Below the pieces are notes generated by a model that was given only the letters and a program-made list of their open reading frames with translations, was not told where the DNA came from and ran no database searches. A stretch of DNA of 64,000 nucleotides from Castor canadensis. Lineage: Eukaryota; Chordata; Mammalia; Rodentia; Castoridae. Shown here piece by piece: positions 36,701 through 48,549 of this stretch. The stretch's first letter is position 1; every line of letters starts with the position of its first letter. Location of the stretch: NCBI RefSeq assembly GCF_047511655.1, contig NC_133389.1, positions 43,496,295-43,560,294 on the forward strand. The letters are read 5' to 3'. The translations under genes and the position numbers were made by a program.

Positions 36701-37720
36701 CACGAGGTCCAGATATGAGCTCGACTGCAAACTATCAAGGAAAACCCATCTCCCTGCTCTTCAATTTCCTCATATGCAAAATGGAATAATTCCTATCCTA
36801 TTGTGAGGACTAAGGGAATTCATCCAAATAAAATACTTAAAAATAGTAGAACATAACTTTATATATATGTTAAGTATTAAAATTTATTCAATATTGACTA
36901 TATACAAGATATTTAAGACATGGCCTCAAGAAATATATATAGTCTCAGAAATGAGATAAAATTCTCACAGAAATGTAAGTGTCACAGATATACTTACAAA
37001 GTGTGTCTATGGAATGTGTCTGTGTCTGCATAGTTTAGATCACCATGAAACTGCATAGTGATCAGCTGAGATTCCCCCAGTTGGGAGACAAGTGCACTGT
37101 GAATTTCTCCACTATTCAAGAAAAGCAGCTAGAAAAAGGGCTTTCTTCTTTTACAATCTTAACAACTTGCTGGACATTAAGAATTTTATATTTGTAGGGA
37201 AATTTTAAATTTACTCTCTTCCTTCTGAAGCCTTGGAAATTTTAATATATGAAATAACCTTACACTAGACAGATAACAAAAACAGAACATACGAAGTTCA
37301 GTAGATGCCTAAGCAAACCAGTATGAGACTCAAGGAAGGACAAGATGGTTGAACTTTATATAGAGCTTCAGGGAGAGATAATGACTTGGACTTCTGGGGG
37401 GAGGAGGGAAGGAGGTGGCACAAGTTTTGAAGCATAAGGCTAGGGTGAAGCATGTTCACAGTAAGCAAGGATCGTCTTGTTATGTAGATGAAGTCTCCCA
37501 AGTAAGAAGTAATTGTGATACTCTTTTCCAGGGCCAAATGTCAGATCATCATCAGTCTGTTTTTCCTGTGGCAAGAAGGGGAAGGGCCCAGGTGGTACCA
37601 GACAAAAAAAGTCTCTGCTACTTACTAACCCAGATATAAATTTCTTTAACAAAAGGACAGCTTTTTAGAGTCATTTTTCTGTCTGCAAAGGTTTGTAGTT
37701 TCTATGAGGGGGTTAGTAAG
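33790..37720. other. Intergenic, mostly single-copy
   Basis: A B1-like SINE lies at about 35304-35420 (GTATGGTGGTGCATGTCC). MIR-like stretches lie at about 36110-36270 and 36650-36850 (CAATTTCCTCATATGCAAAA). No gene is supportable. A 124-codon - strand frame at 35869-36243 overlaps the MIR-like sequence. Confidence 0.55.
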
Positions 37721-37724
37721 CGTT

Positions 37725-38050
37725 TAGCCATTGTGATAAGATACCTGAGCAAAACACTTTAAAAGGTGTAAAGGTTTATTTTGTTTCACAGTTTCAGAGA
37801 TTTCAATCCATGGTTATAGGAGTATGTGGTGAAGGAGGCTTCTTACCTCATGGCAGGCTCTAATGACCCACTTCCTACAACGAGGTCCCACCTTCAACAG
37901 TTTCCATCTCCCATATAATCCATTCAACTATGAACCCAACAAAGGAGTACTCCATTGATGCGATCACAGATCTCAAGATCTTAACACTTTTCAATCTGTG
38001 TGAGCTGGCAACCAAGTCTTTAACACATGGTGTTTGGGTAGCATTTTAGA
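37725..38050 (-). repeat. MaLR-type LTR, antisense
   Basis: AGCCATTGTGATAAGATACC, AAAGGTTTATTTTGTTTCAC and CAGTTTCAGAG, then CCTCATGGCAGGCTCTAATG, GAGGTCCCACCTTCAACAGT and a CTATGAACCC ending read as the reverse strand of a THE1/MST/ORR1-like LTR. It is related to 1490-1700. Confidence 0.55.
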
Positions 38051-38379
38051 CACAAACTGTATCACTGAATAACAGCTCTAAATATCTCAAAGAAATATAT
38101 TTGGTTTTATAACTGAACACAACAGTTTCTCCTTTTAGAGAGGACAAGGCCAGTGAGCACAACCAGAGGACGTAGTCTGACTGGTAATCTTTATAATGAA
38201 AGATCTTTCCAATGCCTAATTAAGGCAGTGTCTCCATTGCGGTACTTCTTCCCATGAGCTTTTGCTTCTTCAGGATATTTATTCATCAAATTAAACTCCT
38301 GTCTCCCACATCAATAATTATTCACTTTTGCCTGGGTCATTTCTAATTAACAAACAGAAATGCTTAATAAAAGTAATGG

Positions 38380-38600
38380 CTAACATGTATATATATATAT
38401 ATCAGTTATCATATGCCGTATCCTGTTGTCAGATAAGGAATTACTATTATTCCCATTTTATGATGAAAAATGGAGGCACAGAAATGTTAAATAACTAGTT
38501 CAGAGTGACATATTAAGATGTGACAGAATCAGCATTTGAATAGGCAGTCTGGCTCTGGAGGCCAAATTTTTAACTACTATGCAATTTGTTTCTTTCATGT
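38380..38600. repeat. (TA)n and MIR-like sequence
   Basis: A short TA run at about 38386-38402 is followed by MIR-like text (TATTCCCATTTTATGATGAA, GGAGGCACAGAAATGTTAAA). Confidence 0.55.
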
Positions 38601-38899
38601 GAATAAAATAGGCTGACCTTAAGCTGTTCTTCAGTTATTTTCTTATTTCTTCTGTCTCTTTTATAAAAGCAAACAAACAAAAAACCTATGATCCACAGAC
38701 CCAAATGTAGCAAATGCCTGCTCTGCCCTATATCACAACCCTTCTTCACCCAAACTGAGCATAGCTAAGCTACCTGTAGCCTTTGCTGGCCTGCCTCTCA
38801 AGTCTGTGTGCAGGTGCAGCCAGAAGGTCATGGGTTATGCTCTCCAGAGCCCACCTCACTTGCAAGGGAACAGGAATTAATGAGTATACACCCCAGGTT

Positions 38900-40030
38900 C
38901 ACATTTGCTGAGGTGAGCCTCTAGTGTTTTTGACATCTTGGTATCCACATTTTGGTGGAATTCCCTTTCTCTAGAATTCAGGTGGGATCTGTGACTTGCT
39001 TCTCATCCATAGAATATGGTCAAGGTGAAGGGGTTGTCTCTCCCATGATTATGTTATGCAGCTTCCATTTTAGCAAACTGAGAAAGAAGTTCTCCTTGCA
39101 AGCTTGAAGTTACAGCCACATTAGGAAGTCCATATGATAAGGAACTGACTGAAGCAGCTTTTAGAACCTGCAACTGGCATGGAAGACTAAAGACTGGCCT
39201 CCAGACAACTGTCAGCACAAGACCCTTGATTATACAGCTGTATGGAAATCTGCTAAGAATCTGAATGAGTTTGGAAGGATGGCTTCTCCAGAGGAACAGA
39301 ACCAAAAAGAACCAACAGAAATATAAATATGGAGATTTATTGGATTAGCTCACACCATCAGTGGTTGGATAGTCCTGCTGCAATGGCCTTTTGTACAGTG
39401 GAGACCCAGAGGACCTGATAACTGCTCAGTCCAAGAAACTGGAAGCCTCAAGACAAGGAAAACCAATGAAGCAGTCTCAGTTGAAGCTGAAGCCCTGATG
39501 TTTCTCTGGAAAGTTGCTGGTGTGAATCCACATTGAAAGGCTAAAGACGCTGGAGTCTGATGTCTATCAGTGATTGCAGTAGCAATAGACCCACCTGCTC
39601 AAGAAGAACTGACCTGGCCTGTACTGGTGGACTTCTTCCTTCTGCTTTCATTTCATCTGTGTCTCCAGCCTATTAGATGGTGCTGCCAATTCAGGGAAGG
39701 TCTTACCCACTCAGTTTGCTGTCCTCCATGCCTGACTTCTCTGGAAATGCCCTCAAACACAAACCCAGATGTGTGCTTTACTGATTTCCTAAGTATCTCT
39801 CAATTCCATCAAGTTGGCAATCAAGATTAACCACCAAAGAATCCCTTCTCAGTTGAGTCTCTGTATGAAAATTCATCCTAGCCAATACTTAAATGACTAC
39901 CTGATGAGAGTGCTACAGAGGACTTGGCTAAGCCAAGCCCAGACTTATGACACACAAAACTGGTTGTGTATATGTGTTTTAAGCCTATGATTGTGATAAC
40001 ATTACTTAGCAATACTTTTTCTTTCTGGAG
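38900..40030 (+). repeat. MLT1-like LTR split by an inserted LTR-like repeat
   Basis: The outer element reads GTGACTTGCTTCTCATCCAT, AGAATATGGTCAAGGTG, then resumes after about 39835 with GAGGACTTGGCTAAGCCAAG and GTGTTTTAAGCC, matching the MLT1 (ERVL-MaLR) consensus order. About 39276-39833 is a separate element beginning GGCTTCTCCAGAGGAACAGA and ending AAGTTGGCAATCAAGATTAA, an old LTR-like family I cannot name. Neither carries retroviral genes. Confidence 0.6.
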
Positions 40031-40319
40031 TGCTCTCTGAGGTACATTCTAATCATTTCTCAGAGGGTAGCCAACTGGATTAAGCCTATTGCACTAATCA
40101 GTTCATTGACAACACCTTTATTTTCCCATTCTCTGCCTCTGGGTCTCCCAGTAGATTAGCGTCTCTCACATCCGTGTTCCAGTCTCTGCGTTCAGTAGAA
40201 CCAGTGTGACAGAGAGAAGGGAGCAATGATCTGAGGAAGCACCACCTCTGTTTCTGTTTCCTTGTTAGCTCTCCTAGTCTATCTTTCATCACTACCACTC
40301 CAATGAATCTCACTTTCCT

Positions 40320-41345
40320 GTTATCACCAGTGACCTATTCATGTCAAATACAGTGGTCAAGTTTTAGCCTTAATCTTACTTGAGTTTTCAAATGCCTATG
40401 TCACCATTAATGACTTTCTTCTGGCTGACAAACTGTCTCTTCCTGACTTAAGGGATACCAAGTTCACAGGTTTCTCCTCCTCCATCACTGGGCACTCCTT
40501 CTTAGTCTAAAAGAAGCCATTTCCTCTTTCCCTCCTGACTGTAGGAGTTGGAATTCCCAAGAGCTCTATCTTCACTCATTCCCTAGACTTTTTCTTTCAG
40601 TCCCAAAGTTTCAAATAATGCATCTGAACTTGTACACATAATAGGCATCTCAAATTTCACATGTCTTATAACCCCCTGCTATTCTAATCCAAAACATCGC
40701 CTTTCCCTACATGTCCCATTTATTCATTCTACTTACTCTATTGCTTAGTCCCAAGTCCTTGGTAAGCATCCCTGAATCTTCTCTTTCTGTCATATCCTAC
40801 CTCCAATCTGAAAACCTGACCTACTTAGTCCAGCTTCAAGATATGTCACAAATCCAAACTTTACTGTTTATTTCCTTCTACCATCTGTTTTCATGAAGCA
40901 ACCATGAATGATTTTTTTAAATGTATAAATCTGACCATGGGGGAAGAAATGGCCCAAACAATGTATATACATGTGAATACATGAATAAAAAAAATCTGAC
41001 AATGGCTCCTTAACATTCAAAATCTTTCATTAGCTTCTTATGAACACATGAAGTTAAAATAAAACCTAAACCCTTTAACAAGTTCTATGCATTCTTCTTT
41101 TTTTTTCAATCCTCATCATTTCTTTTTACTCCTTCATGTGCTGATCACCTCTCTTCACTCCCTCACCTGTTGGCTCTCTCTGTTCCCTGTCTTGACTCAG
41201 GGCTTCTATACTCACAGGTTTCTCAGACAGTAATGCTTTTTCTCTGACTCACTGGTTCCTTCTAACATTTGAGGGTCGTGCCCAAGTTCACATCTCAATC
41301 TTTCCTGTAAAGAAACTCTAAACTACCCTTTTCATGGGCTATTTA
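40320..41345 (+). repeat. L2 LINE (ORF2 3' portion and 3' end)
   Basis: CTAGACTTTTTCTTTCAGTC, GGCATCTCAAATTTCACATG and CCAAGTCCTTGGTAAGCATC follow the known order of the L2 3' region, including the GACAATGGCTCCTTAACATT segment. It is strongly diverged. Confidence 0.6.
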
Positions 41346-41816
41346 ATTTAGCTCAGGTGTTAGGGTCATTGGGTCTTCCTGAAAAATGTGTGACAGAAAG
41401 CTCATTGTTTTAGGATTCATGTCAATTATCTGTGGCCTGAGAACATTGTTACTGTCCGATAAAGACAAAAAGTTAGGCAAGAAGGAATAGAAAGACAAAA
41501 GGTAAGTAAAGCATGAGTCAAAGAAGAAGATTAAAACAAAACTCATATCTCCAGGTGGAGATGAGCAGAACTATCTCAAAGGAAAGCAGGGTTTAGTTTT
41601 GACTGTCATAAGCCTCTGATTAGTAAGGTATTGTACTTCAACAGTTAGTGTGCAGGCAATGGAGACACCTAGCTTTGTCCCATGTTTAATTTCCCATAAT
41701 GCTGAAAGTGTTGCAGCATAGTTTTGGCTATCCAAGCAGGAAAAAATACCAAAATAATGTGGGGATTTGGACATCAAAGTAAATTTTGAAAATTCTGTCT
41801 ATTTTAAGCAGAGGAA

Positions 41817-42132
41817 TTATTTTTTTGGTGGTACTGGTGTTTGAACTAAGGGCTTTGCATTTGCTAAGCAGTTACTCTATCACTTCAGCTACACTCCCAG
41901 CCTTTTTTGCTTTTTTTTTTTTTTTAAGATAAGATCTTGCACTTTTTCCTGGGGCCAGCCTTGGACCATGATCCTCCTAACTATACCTTTCATGTGGCTG
42001 GAATTACAGATATGAACCACCACTCCCAGCTTATTTGTTGAACTGAGGGAGTCTCAGTAACTTTTATCCAGTCCTCTTGATCTCCACCTCCCAAGTATTT
42101 GGGATTACAAGCATGCACCATCATGCCCTGCC
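41817..42132 (-). repeat. Composite SINE, antisense, with 11-bp target-site duplication
   Basis: An ID-like unit (GGTGGTACTGGTGTTTGAAC) and two B1-like units (CATGTGGCTGGAATTACAGA; TATTTGGGATTACAAGCATG) on the reverse strand form a three-module SINE. AAGCAGAGGAA flanks it at 41806-41816 and 42133-42143. Confidence 0.85.
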
Positions 42133-42769
42133 AAGCAGAGGAAAATTTTAATAGCATATACAGATTATTTGGGGACCATATAAAACAGAAAGCTCCAAGA
42201 ATTAGAACAAATACACGTTCCCTTGACACAGGAAAGCAGAACCCTTGGGATCTTCCTAGAAATGGTATTTTTCCAAGGATAGGAAACATCTGGTTTTGAA
42301 TGGATGTGTGAGAGAAATGCTTTCTTAATACAGATTTCTACTGGGATTTACTTAAGTCAAGAGAGAGACTCCAGGTATATATAACCACAGTACATGCAAA
42401 AAATGGGCAAGAAACTATACTACATTTTGTCAGCCCACTATGAAAGGGCCTGGTGAAATGCACAAGAGTACACCTAAACCTTTCTTGTTAAACACAGATT
42501 AGATAGATAATATAAGTACTTCAAGATGGCTAAAACATGGGGAATAGAGACATTATTTCTAATCAAAATAAAACTAGTTTTGAAAAGAGGTTATTTAAGA
42601 GCCTGCCTTATACAAAAGCCTAGAGATCTAATTCTTCCAAAATCTGTCTGATCATTTTATGGATTTTATATATCTGTCATTATATTTCTGGATAAGAAAA
42701 GAACCTTCAAGTTCCTAGTGATGCACATGCTATTGGTCAAAGAACAATGTTTTGGGCTTTTTTTTTTTA

Positions 42770-42950
42770 GTTTATTTATTGTTGTGCTAGGGGAACATTG
42801 TGGCATTTACAAAAGTTCTTCCAATATATCAAATGTATCATAGTTGAATTCACCCCCTCCATCATTCTCCTTTACCCCATTTCTGGAGTAGTTTCAGCAG
42901 GTCTCATTTTTCCAATCACACATGTGTATACATTTTGAGAAATACTTGTT
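42770..42950 (-). repeat. L1 3'UTR fragment, antisense
   Basis: GAACATTGTGGCATTTACAA, AAGTTCTTCCAATATATC and CACCCCCTCCATCATTCTCC repeat the sequence at 3775-3845. This is a short antisense L1 3' end. Confidence 0.75.
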
Positions 42951-43004
42951 TAGAGCAAGAATACTATCCTTTAACCTATGAACAATACTATATAATATAA
43001 TACT

Positions 43005-43197
43005 ACTATCCCTATAATACTTGGGAGGCTAAGATTTGGCAGATCACAGTTCAAAGCCAGCTTGGGCAAATAGTTCTTGATACCCCATGTCCAAAATAAC
43101 CAGAGGAAAATGGACTGGAATTGTAGCTCAAGTGGTAGAGTGTCAGCTTTGCAAGCACAAAGTCCTGAGTTCAAACTCAAGTCCCACCAATAAAGAA
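43005..43197 (+). repeat. Dimeric B1/ID-like SINE
   Basis: CCCTATAATACTTGGGAGGC opens a B1-like half. GTAGCTCAAGTGGTAGAGTG and CTGAGTTCAAACTCAAGTCC form the ID-like half. Confidence 0.8.
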
Positions 43198-44329
43198 AGG
43201 ATATTATCCTTAACTCTCACATTAGTGTATCTTGGGAAGCTTTTAAATAGTTATTAAAATACAAAACAGAGCCTCTTCCCCCAGAGAGTCTGATGTAGCT
43301 GATCTGGGTGTTGGTGTTTATTAAAATCTCCCCAGGAGAAAAACACTTGCAGTCAGAGTTAAGAACTGCTTTTCTCAGTGATAATATTCATAAATTTGTA
43401 GCTTCACTTATAGAAGTAACAGAGTTTACTCAATTCTGGCCCGGCTGCACCTGCCAGTCCCACAACTTCCAGTCATTTGTAGAACTGAGTCTTTCTCTTC
43501 CATGACTACAAATTTAATGTAGATGGCCAAAAAGAAATGTTTTTAAATTTGTTATTTGTATTTATTTTATGCTGAATTCTTTCCTGTGCCATAGTTGTGT
43601 TTCTTCATTTTCTTCAGATATATTTTTTTCTTCTGTGCAACCTCCTCTTCTGGTTTAGGAACACTTTGTTCCTTTTCGGTGAGGATCACCTCAATGTGGT
43701 GGAGGGGAGCTCAGGAATGGGTTAATCTGTAAGCAGCTCAATTAGCCATGCAACTTGGGTTCTTTGTTCATCAAACATGGATATGCTCAATAATCAGAGA
43801 ATCTGCATCAAACCCCTTAAGCTCTCCATTACTCTCTATGTTTTTAAGCATGTGCAACAGAAATGCAGCATTCTTTTTGAGCCACCAACCCTGCACCTAA
43901 CCCTGCCCTTTGGGCTAGACACACCTACCAAGTCCATTACTACAACATCTGAATAACACACATTGCTTCTTTAAAATGACATCTTTCAGATACTTGATGA
44001 CTTTTCAGATAGGCATACCTTTAATGGTCTAGGCAGTTTCACAGGTGTCATTAAAGTGAACAAGATTTGAATCTCTTGATTTGCCTGTATTTGTGGGGTT
44101 TTATAGGTCAAGAGAATAGCGAGTCATTTTCACAGAGGACTAGAGGACCTCAGGTTGCTTAAAGGACCAGGAAGAGAGCTAGCTGGAAAAGAAATTGTGA
44201 AAGGGTCCTTCTGTTCAAAAGTTTAAATAATAGTGCACCAGAGAAGATAGCTGTATCTGTACCTTTCTACCTTTAAATTCAACCTAAGGAACAAAAGCTT
44301 CAATAGTTCCTAGGGGCTAGGTTTTCAGC

Positions 44330-45080
44330 CAAGATGCCCCACTACTGATGAATGGATCAAGAAAATGTGGTATTTATACACAATGGAATTTTATGCAGCC
44401 ATGAAGAAGAACGAAATGTTATCATTAGCTGGTAAATGGATGGAATTGGAGAACATCATTCTGAGTGAGGTTAGCCTGGCCCAAAAGACCAAAAATCGTA
44501 TGTTCTCCCTCATATGTGGACATTAGATAAAGGGCAAACACAACAAGGGGATTGAATTTTGATCACAAGATAAAAGCAAGAGCCCACAAGAGAGATATGA
44601 GGATAGGTAAGACACCTAAAAAATTAGCTAGAATTTGTTGCCCTTAATGCAGAGAAACTAAAGCAGATACCTTAAAAGCAACTGAGGCCAATAGAAGAAG
44701 GAGACCAGGAACTAGAGAAAAGGTGAGATCAAAAAGAATTAACCTAGAAGGTAACACACATGCACAGGAAATCAATGTGAGTCAACTCACTGTATAGCTA
44801 TCCTTATCTCAACTAGCAAAAACCCTTGTTCCTTCCTATTATTGCTTATACTCTCTCTACAACAAAATTAGAAATAAGGGCAAAATAGTTTCTTCTGGGT
44901 ATTGAGGGGGTGGGGGGGAGAGGGAGAGGGTAGAGTGGGGTGGTAAGGGAGGGGGTGGGGGCAGGGGGGAGAGGGAGAGGGTAGAGTGGGGTGGTAAGGG
45001 AGGGGGTGGGGGCAGGGGGGAGAAATGACCCAAGCCTTGTATGCACATATGAATAATAAAACAATAAAAATTAAAAAAAA
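44330..45080 (+). mobile_element. 5'-truncated L1 (ORF2 terminus plus 3'UTR) with duplicated G-rich tract
   Basis: It begins in the ORF2 C-terminal coding region (GATGAATGGATCAAGAAAAT, TGGAATTTTATGCAGCCATG) and runs through the 3'UTR to an A-rich tail at about 45050-45080. The G-rich polypurine segment is a two-copy tandem of 51 bp (44919-44969 and 44970-45020). The proline-rich open frames on the opposite strand are a by-product of this tract. Confidence 0.85.
44919..45020 (+). repeat. 51-bp x 2 tandem duplication in L1 G-rich tract
   Basis: AGAGGGAGAGGGTAGAGTGG starts at 44919 and again at 44970, and a third AGA start appears at 45021. Each copy has several runs of three or more G, so G-quadruplex formation is plausible. 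The sister L1 at 14200-14270 has a single copy. Confidence 0.9.
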
Positions 45081-45179
45081 GATAACTCTATTCAAAGGCT
45101 ACAAAATATGAATTTATTTTAATAAATATTTAAATAAGTTTTACCTTTATTATATGGTAATAATATTAGCAAATATTTA

Positions 45180-46820
45180 TTATTACTGTCATAAAACTTC
45201 AATGAAAGGAAAGCAACTCAAATAAACAAATGAAAAAAATCACTCAACGTATTAGTCATTAAGGAAAAGCAAATATAAAACACAAATATACTTTGTCAGG
45301 CAAATGCCATCTTAAACCACAATGAGATTCTCATGGCTAAAACTGTGCTGGCAAGAATGCAGAACAACTGGAACTCACATGTATTACTGGTGAGGAATTG
45401 CTCTGGTAGTTTCTCTTCTCTTTTACTTTTTTTTCTGGCAGTACTGAATTTCGAACTCAGACCTTCACTCTTGTTAGGTGGGTGTCCTACCACTTGAACA
45501 ATACTGTCAGTCTTTTTTTTTTTTTACATTACTTAATTTTTGGATAGCGTGTTGTGTTTATGGCTAGGACTGGTCTTGGACCACAAACTTCCTATCTACC
45601 TTTCTTGTGTAGCTAGGATTACCTGCACACTCCACCATGCCTAGCCTCATGGTCTGACAGTTTCTAATAAAGTTAAATACAGCATTTTCCCTAAGACCAG
45701 GAAATTCTACCAGTAGAGACATACACAAAAGAAAGAAAAACTTATACTCACAAAAAAACCTGTACGAGAATGTTCACAGCAGATTATTTTATAATAGCTA
45801 AAACCTAGAAACAACACAATAGAGAAAGAGTAAACATCTTTTAGTAAATTCATAAAATGCAAAATACTTAACAGTAAGAGGGGAAAACCACTATGCACTC
45901 GATTGTATTGAATGAACCTCAAACATGTTGAAGAACGAAACCAGACACCATGTGGCAGACACCGCTAAGATGATGTCCAGTGGTTTTTGCCTCCTGGTAT
46001 TCATACCCTGTGTGGCTGTGGTGTTCACACCCTTCCTTAACTGAGGACTTGCTTCTAGCCATTAGAATTCAGCAGAGGTGATAGGGTGTCTTCACTTATG
46101 ACGATGAGTTACAAAAAGATTGTAGCTTCTGTTTAGGGGACCTTATCTTGCTTATTCTGAGGGAAGCCAGTTATCCATATTGTTTGCTGTCTTAGAAAGG
46201 TCCATGGTGAGCTGGGTGTGGTTGTTCATACCTGTAATCTCAGCACTTGAAAGGTAGAGGCAGGAGGACTGATAGTTTGAAGCCCTCCTGGGCTAAATAG
46301 TGAGACCTTGTCTCAAGAAATAAAACAGTTGTTGGGGACCTGAGGCCTGCCACAGTCACATGAATGAGTTTAGAAACACTTTTATATCCCAGTGGAGACC
46401 TGAGACAAGAGAAACTCCCACTAAACAACTTGACTGAATCCTTGATGTGAGCCCCTGAGCAAGAGGCAGCTTGCTAAGTCATGCATTGATTCTCTACAGG
46501 AACTGTGAGACAAGAAGTCCTTGTTATAAGCTGCTAAATTTTGCAGTAATGTAAAAGTGATGTCTGATAGATAAAGAGTAATATAGCAATAGATACCTGA
46601 TCCAGTGTGTGATGCCCTTTTTTGTGAAATTCTATGGAGTCACAACTACTCTTTAGTGACCTGAAATAGAACAATGGGAAGTGACTAGGATGAATGCAAT
46701 GGTTTATATCTTGATTTGAATGGTGGCCACACAAGAGTATATACTTGATAAACTCCTTGCACTGTTCATTTATGGTCTGTAAACTTTACTGCATATAAAA
46801 ATACCTTAAGGGGGAAAAGG
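45180..46820 (+). repeat. Old L1 fragment interrupted by a SINE and an MLT1-like LTR
   Basis: The L1-like parts are about 45185-45420, 45655-45945 and 46575-46820 (GTTCACAGCAGATTATTTTA, TAATAGCTAAAACCTAGAAA). An antisense SINE lies at about 45428-45655. An MLT1-like LTR (about 45950-46575) carries its own B1-like SINE at 46210-46325; the LTR ends GCTGCTAAATTTTGCAGTAA. No intact reading frame remains. Confidence 0.65.
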
Positions 46821-47928
46821 CTAGGAATATCATTCTTTGACCAATTGGATAAGAAAACTTTGGATGCATTTAGGCATATAGATCAATGAGCCTAGCCCAA
46901 AGCAATAAGCCAAATAACAGACAATCTAAAACCTCATTCATTAGAGACTCTAGGTAGAAGAAGTTAAAGAATCCAGATATGACAGACTGGGACTCTTCTA
47001 TTTAGAGCAGGTCCCTTCATTTCATTAGAATTATATGATTGCCACAACAATATCTGTCATTCTGCCTCAACAATGGCACAGAATTAAACAACATTGCCAC
47101 TATTTGTCAAGATTAAAAAAGTCCAGTGGATCTTGAGGGAGAAACGTGACCTCCTCCTGGCCCATCATCACAAGGTGATGCTTCCTTCATCTATGAATAG
47201 ATGGGTTTGGGAAATCATCAGTGGCACGCCTAGCAGAGCCAGGTTCAGAGCACTCGCCTTGTTATTCTCAGGGAATAATTCATATAACAAGAGAACAAGC
47301 AGAAAATTAGATGTTCTTCATCTTATATTGTGGCCTATGAACATATATGCCCTTAATCCCTTTCTGAACTCTTTCAGCAGAGAGAAAGTCCAACTCTCAG
47401 TGCTCCAAATGAGAAAGAAGTGGAGGCTGACTGACACTGAGGTCAAATATCTTGGGAATATTACAGAAAACCAGGTCACTATAATGGAGAAAAGACATAA
47501 TGGTCACAACCATGGCGTATGTCCATTTGCAATTTCCTACTGTCTACCTATCCTACAACTGTAGGAGTCTGTCTGGCAGAGGTCTCCAATTTTTGCTTAG
47601 ACCTTTGAATTAGCACAGCAGGTGAGGTCTGATGATTCAACAGAGGCCTGAGATGTTTGGATAATGTCTGATCACTACTTAATGTGTCTTAAGTAAGAAA
47701 TGAGGCAGTTCTTCTGGCTGATGCCTCTTCCTTTGAATTTACAAGCATTATTCTTAGATTTATTTAAAACAACTGTTTTTTACTTTGGGGCAGTAAGTAA
47801 ATAAACTATTACTTTCTGGCAGGAAGATTTTGCTCAGAGATTCTCATTTTAAAAGTAAACTTATAGTCCAGGACTTTGACTGACCACCATCTGAACAGAA
47901 CTTGGAAAGTAGGGGAAACAGTCGATTT
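46820..47928. other. Intergenic, no recognisable feature
   Basis: A 156-codon + strand frame at 47094-47564 is the longest open frame between the two genes. I see no domain, signal peptide, splice context or similarity that supports it as a gene. Confidence 0.5.
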
Positions 47929-48096
47929 TATCTATCTGTCTATCTATCTATCATCTATCCATCTGTCTATCTGTCATCCATCTATCTATCCGTCTTTCTG
48001 TCTTTTTATGTATCTATCATCTATTGATCATCTATCCGTCTATCTATCCATCTATCTTTTTGTCTATCTATCTATCTATCTTTCTATCATCTATTC
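47929..48096 (+). repeat. Degenerate (TCTA)n/(TCTG)n tetranucleotide array
   Basis: About 170 bp of TCTA, TCTG, TCCA and TCAT units. It abuts an antisense composite SINE. Confidence 0.93.
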
Positions 48097-48099
48097 ATT

Positions 48100-48415
48100 T
48101 TTGGCAGTTTGGGAGTTTGAACTCGCCCTTGTGAGGCAGGTGCTCTACCACTTGAACCATGTCCCCAGCCCTTTTTTGTTTTATTTTTCAGACAGAGTCT
48201 CTTATTTTTTCCCAGGGCTGATCTTAGACTATGATTGCTCAAATCTCTGCCTCCCTAGAAGCTAGAATCACAAGTGCATGCCTCCATATCTAGCTTGTTG
48301 GTTGAGATGAGGTCTCACTAACTTTGTGCCCAGGATGGCCTTGAACCACGATTATCCCAATCTCTGCCTCTGGAGCAGCTGGAATTGCAGGTGTGAGCCA
48401 CTGCACCTGGCCCAA
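48100..48415 (-). repeat. Composite SINE, antisense (ID-like plus two B1-like units)
   Basis: GGGAGTTTGAACTCGCCCTT and GTGCTCTACCACTTGAACCA are the ID-like unit on the reverse strand. Two B1-like monomers follow (CTAGAATCACAAGTGCATGC; GCTGGAATTGCAGGTGTGAG). It has the same three-module order as 41817-42132. Confidence 0.8.
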
Positions 48416-48507
48416 CAGCCAATCTTATTGAACATGTCAAGAACACTGAAATCTCACCAGAAAGGGGAAACAAAACAGTCTTTCTGGTACATATCTACAT
48501 ACCTCAT

Positions 48508-48511
<4 letters not shown>

Positions 48512-48546
<35 letters not shown>
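48512..48546 (+). repeat. (GT)n microsatellite
   Basis: A pure GT run of about 35 bp. Confidence 0.95.
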
Positions 48547-48548
<2 letters not shown>

Positions 48549-48549
48549 T

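Noticed and set aside
44846..45095. Proline-rich antisense open frames with repeated motifs
   Set aside because: They are translations of the 51-bp tandem G-rich tract of an L1 3'UTR on its opposite strand.
47094..47564. 156-codon + strand open frame in the intergenic region
   Set aside because: No domain, signal peptide, conserved motif or splice context is visible, and it is a single unspliced frame beside repeat fragments. Most likely chance.
47929..48096. Regularly spaced short repeats resembling an array
   Set aside because: It is a degenerate tetranucleotide microsatellite with no repeat-spacer structure, so not a CRISPR array.
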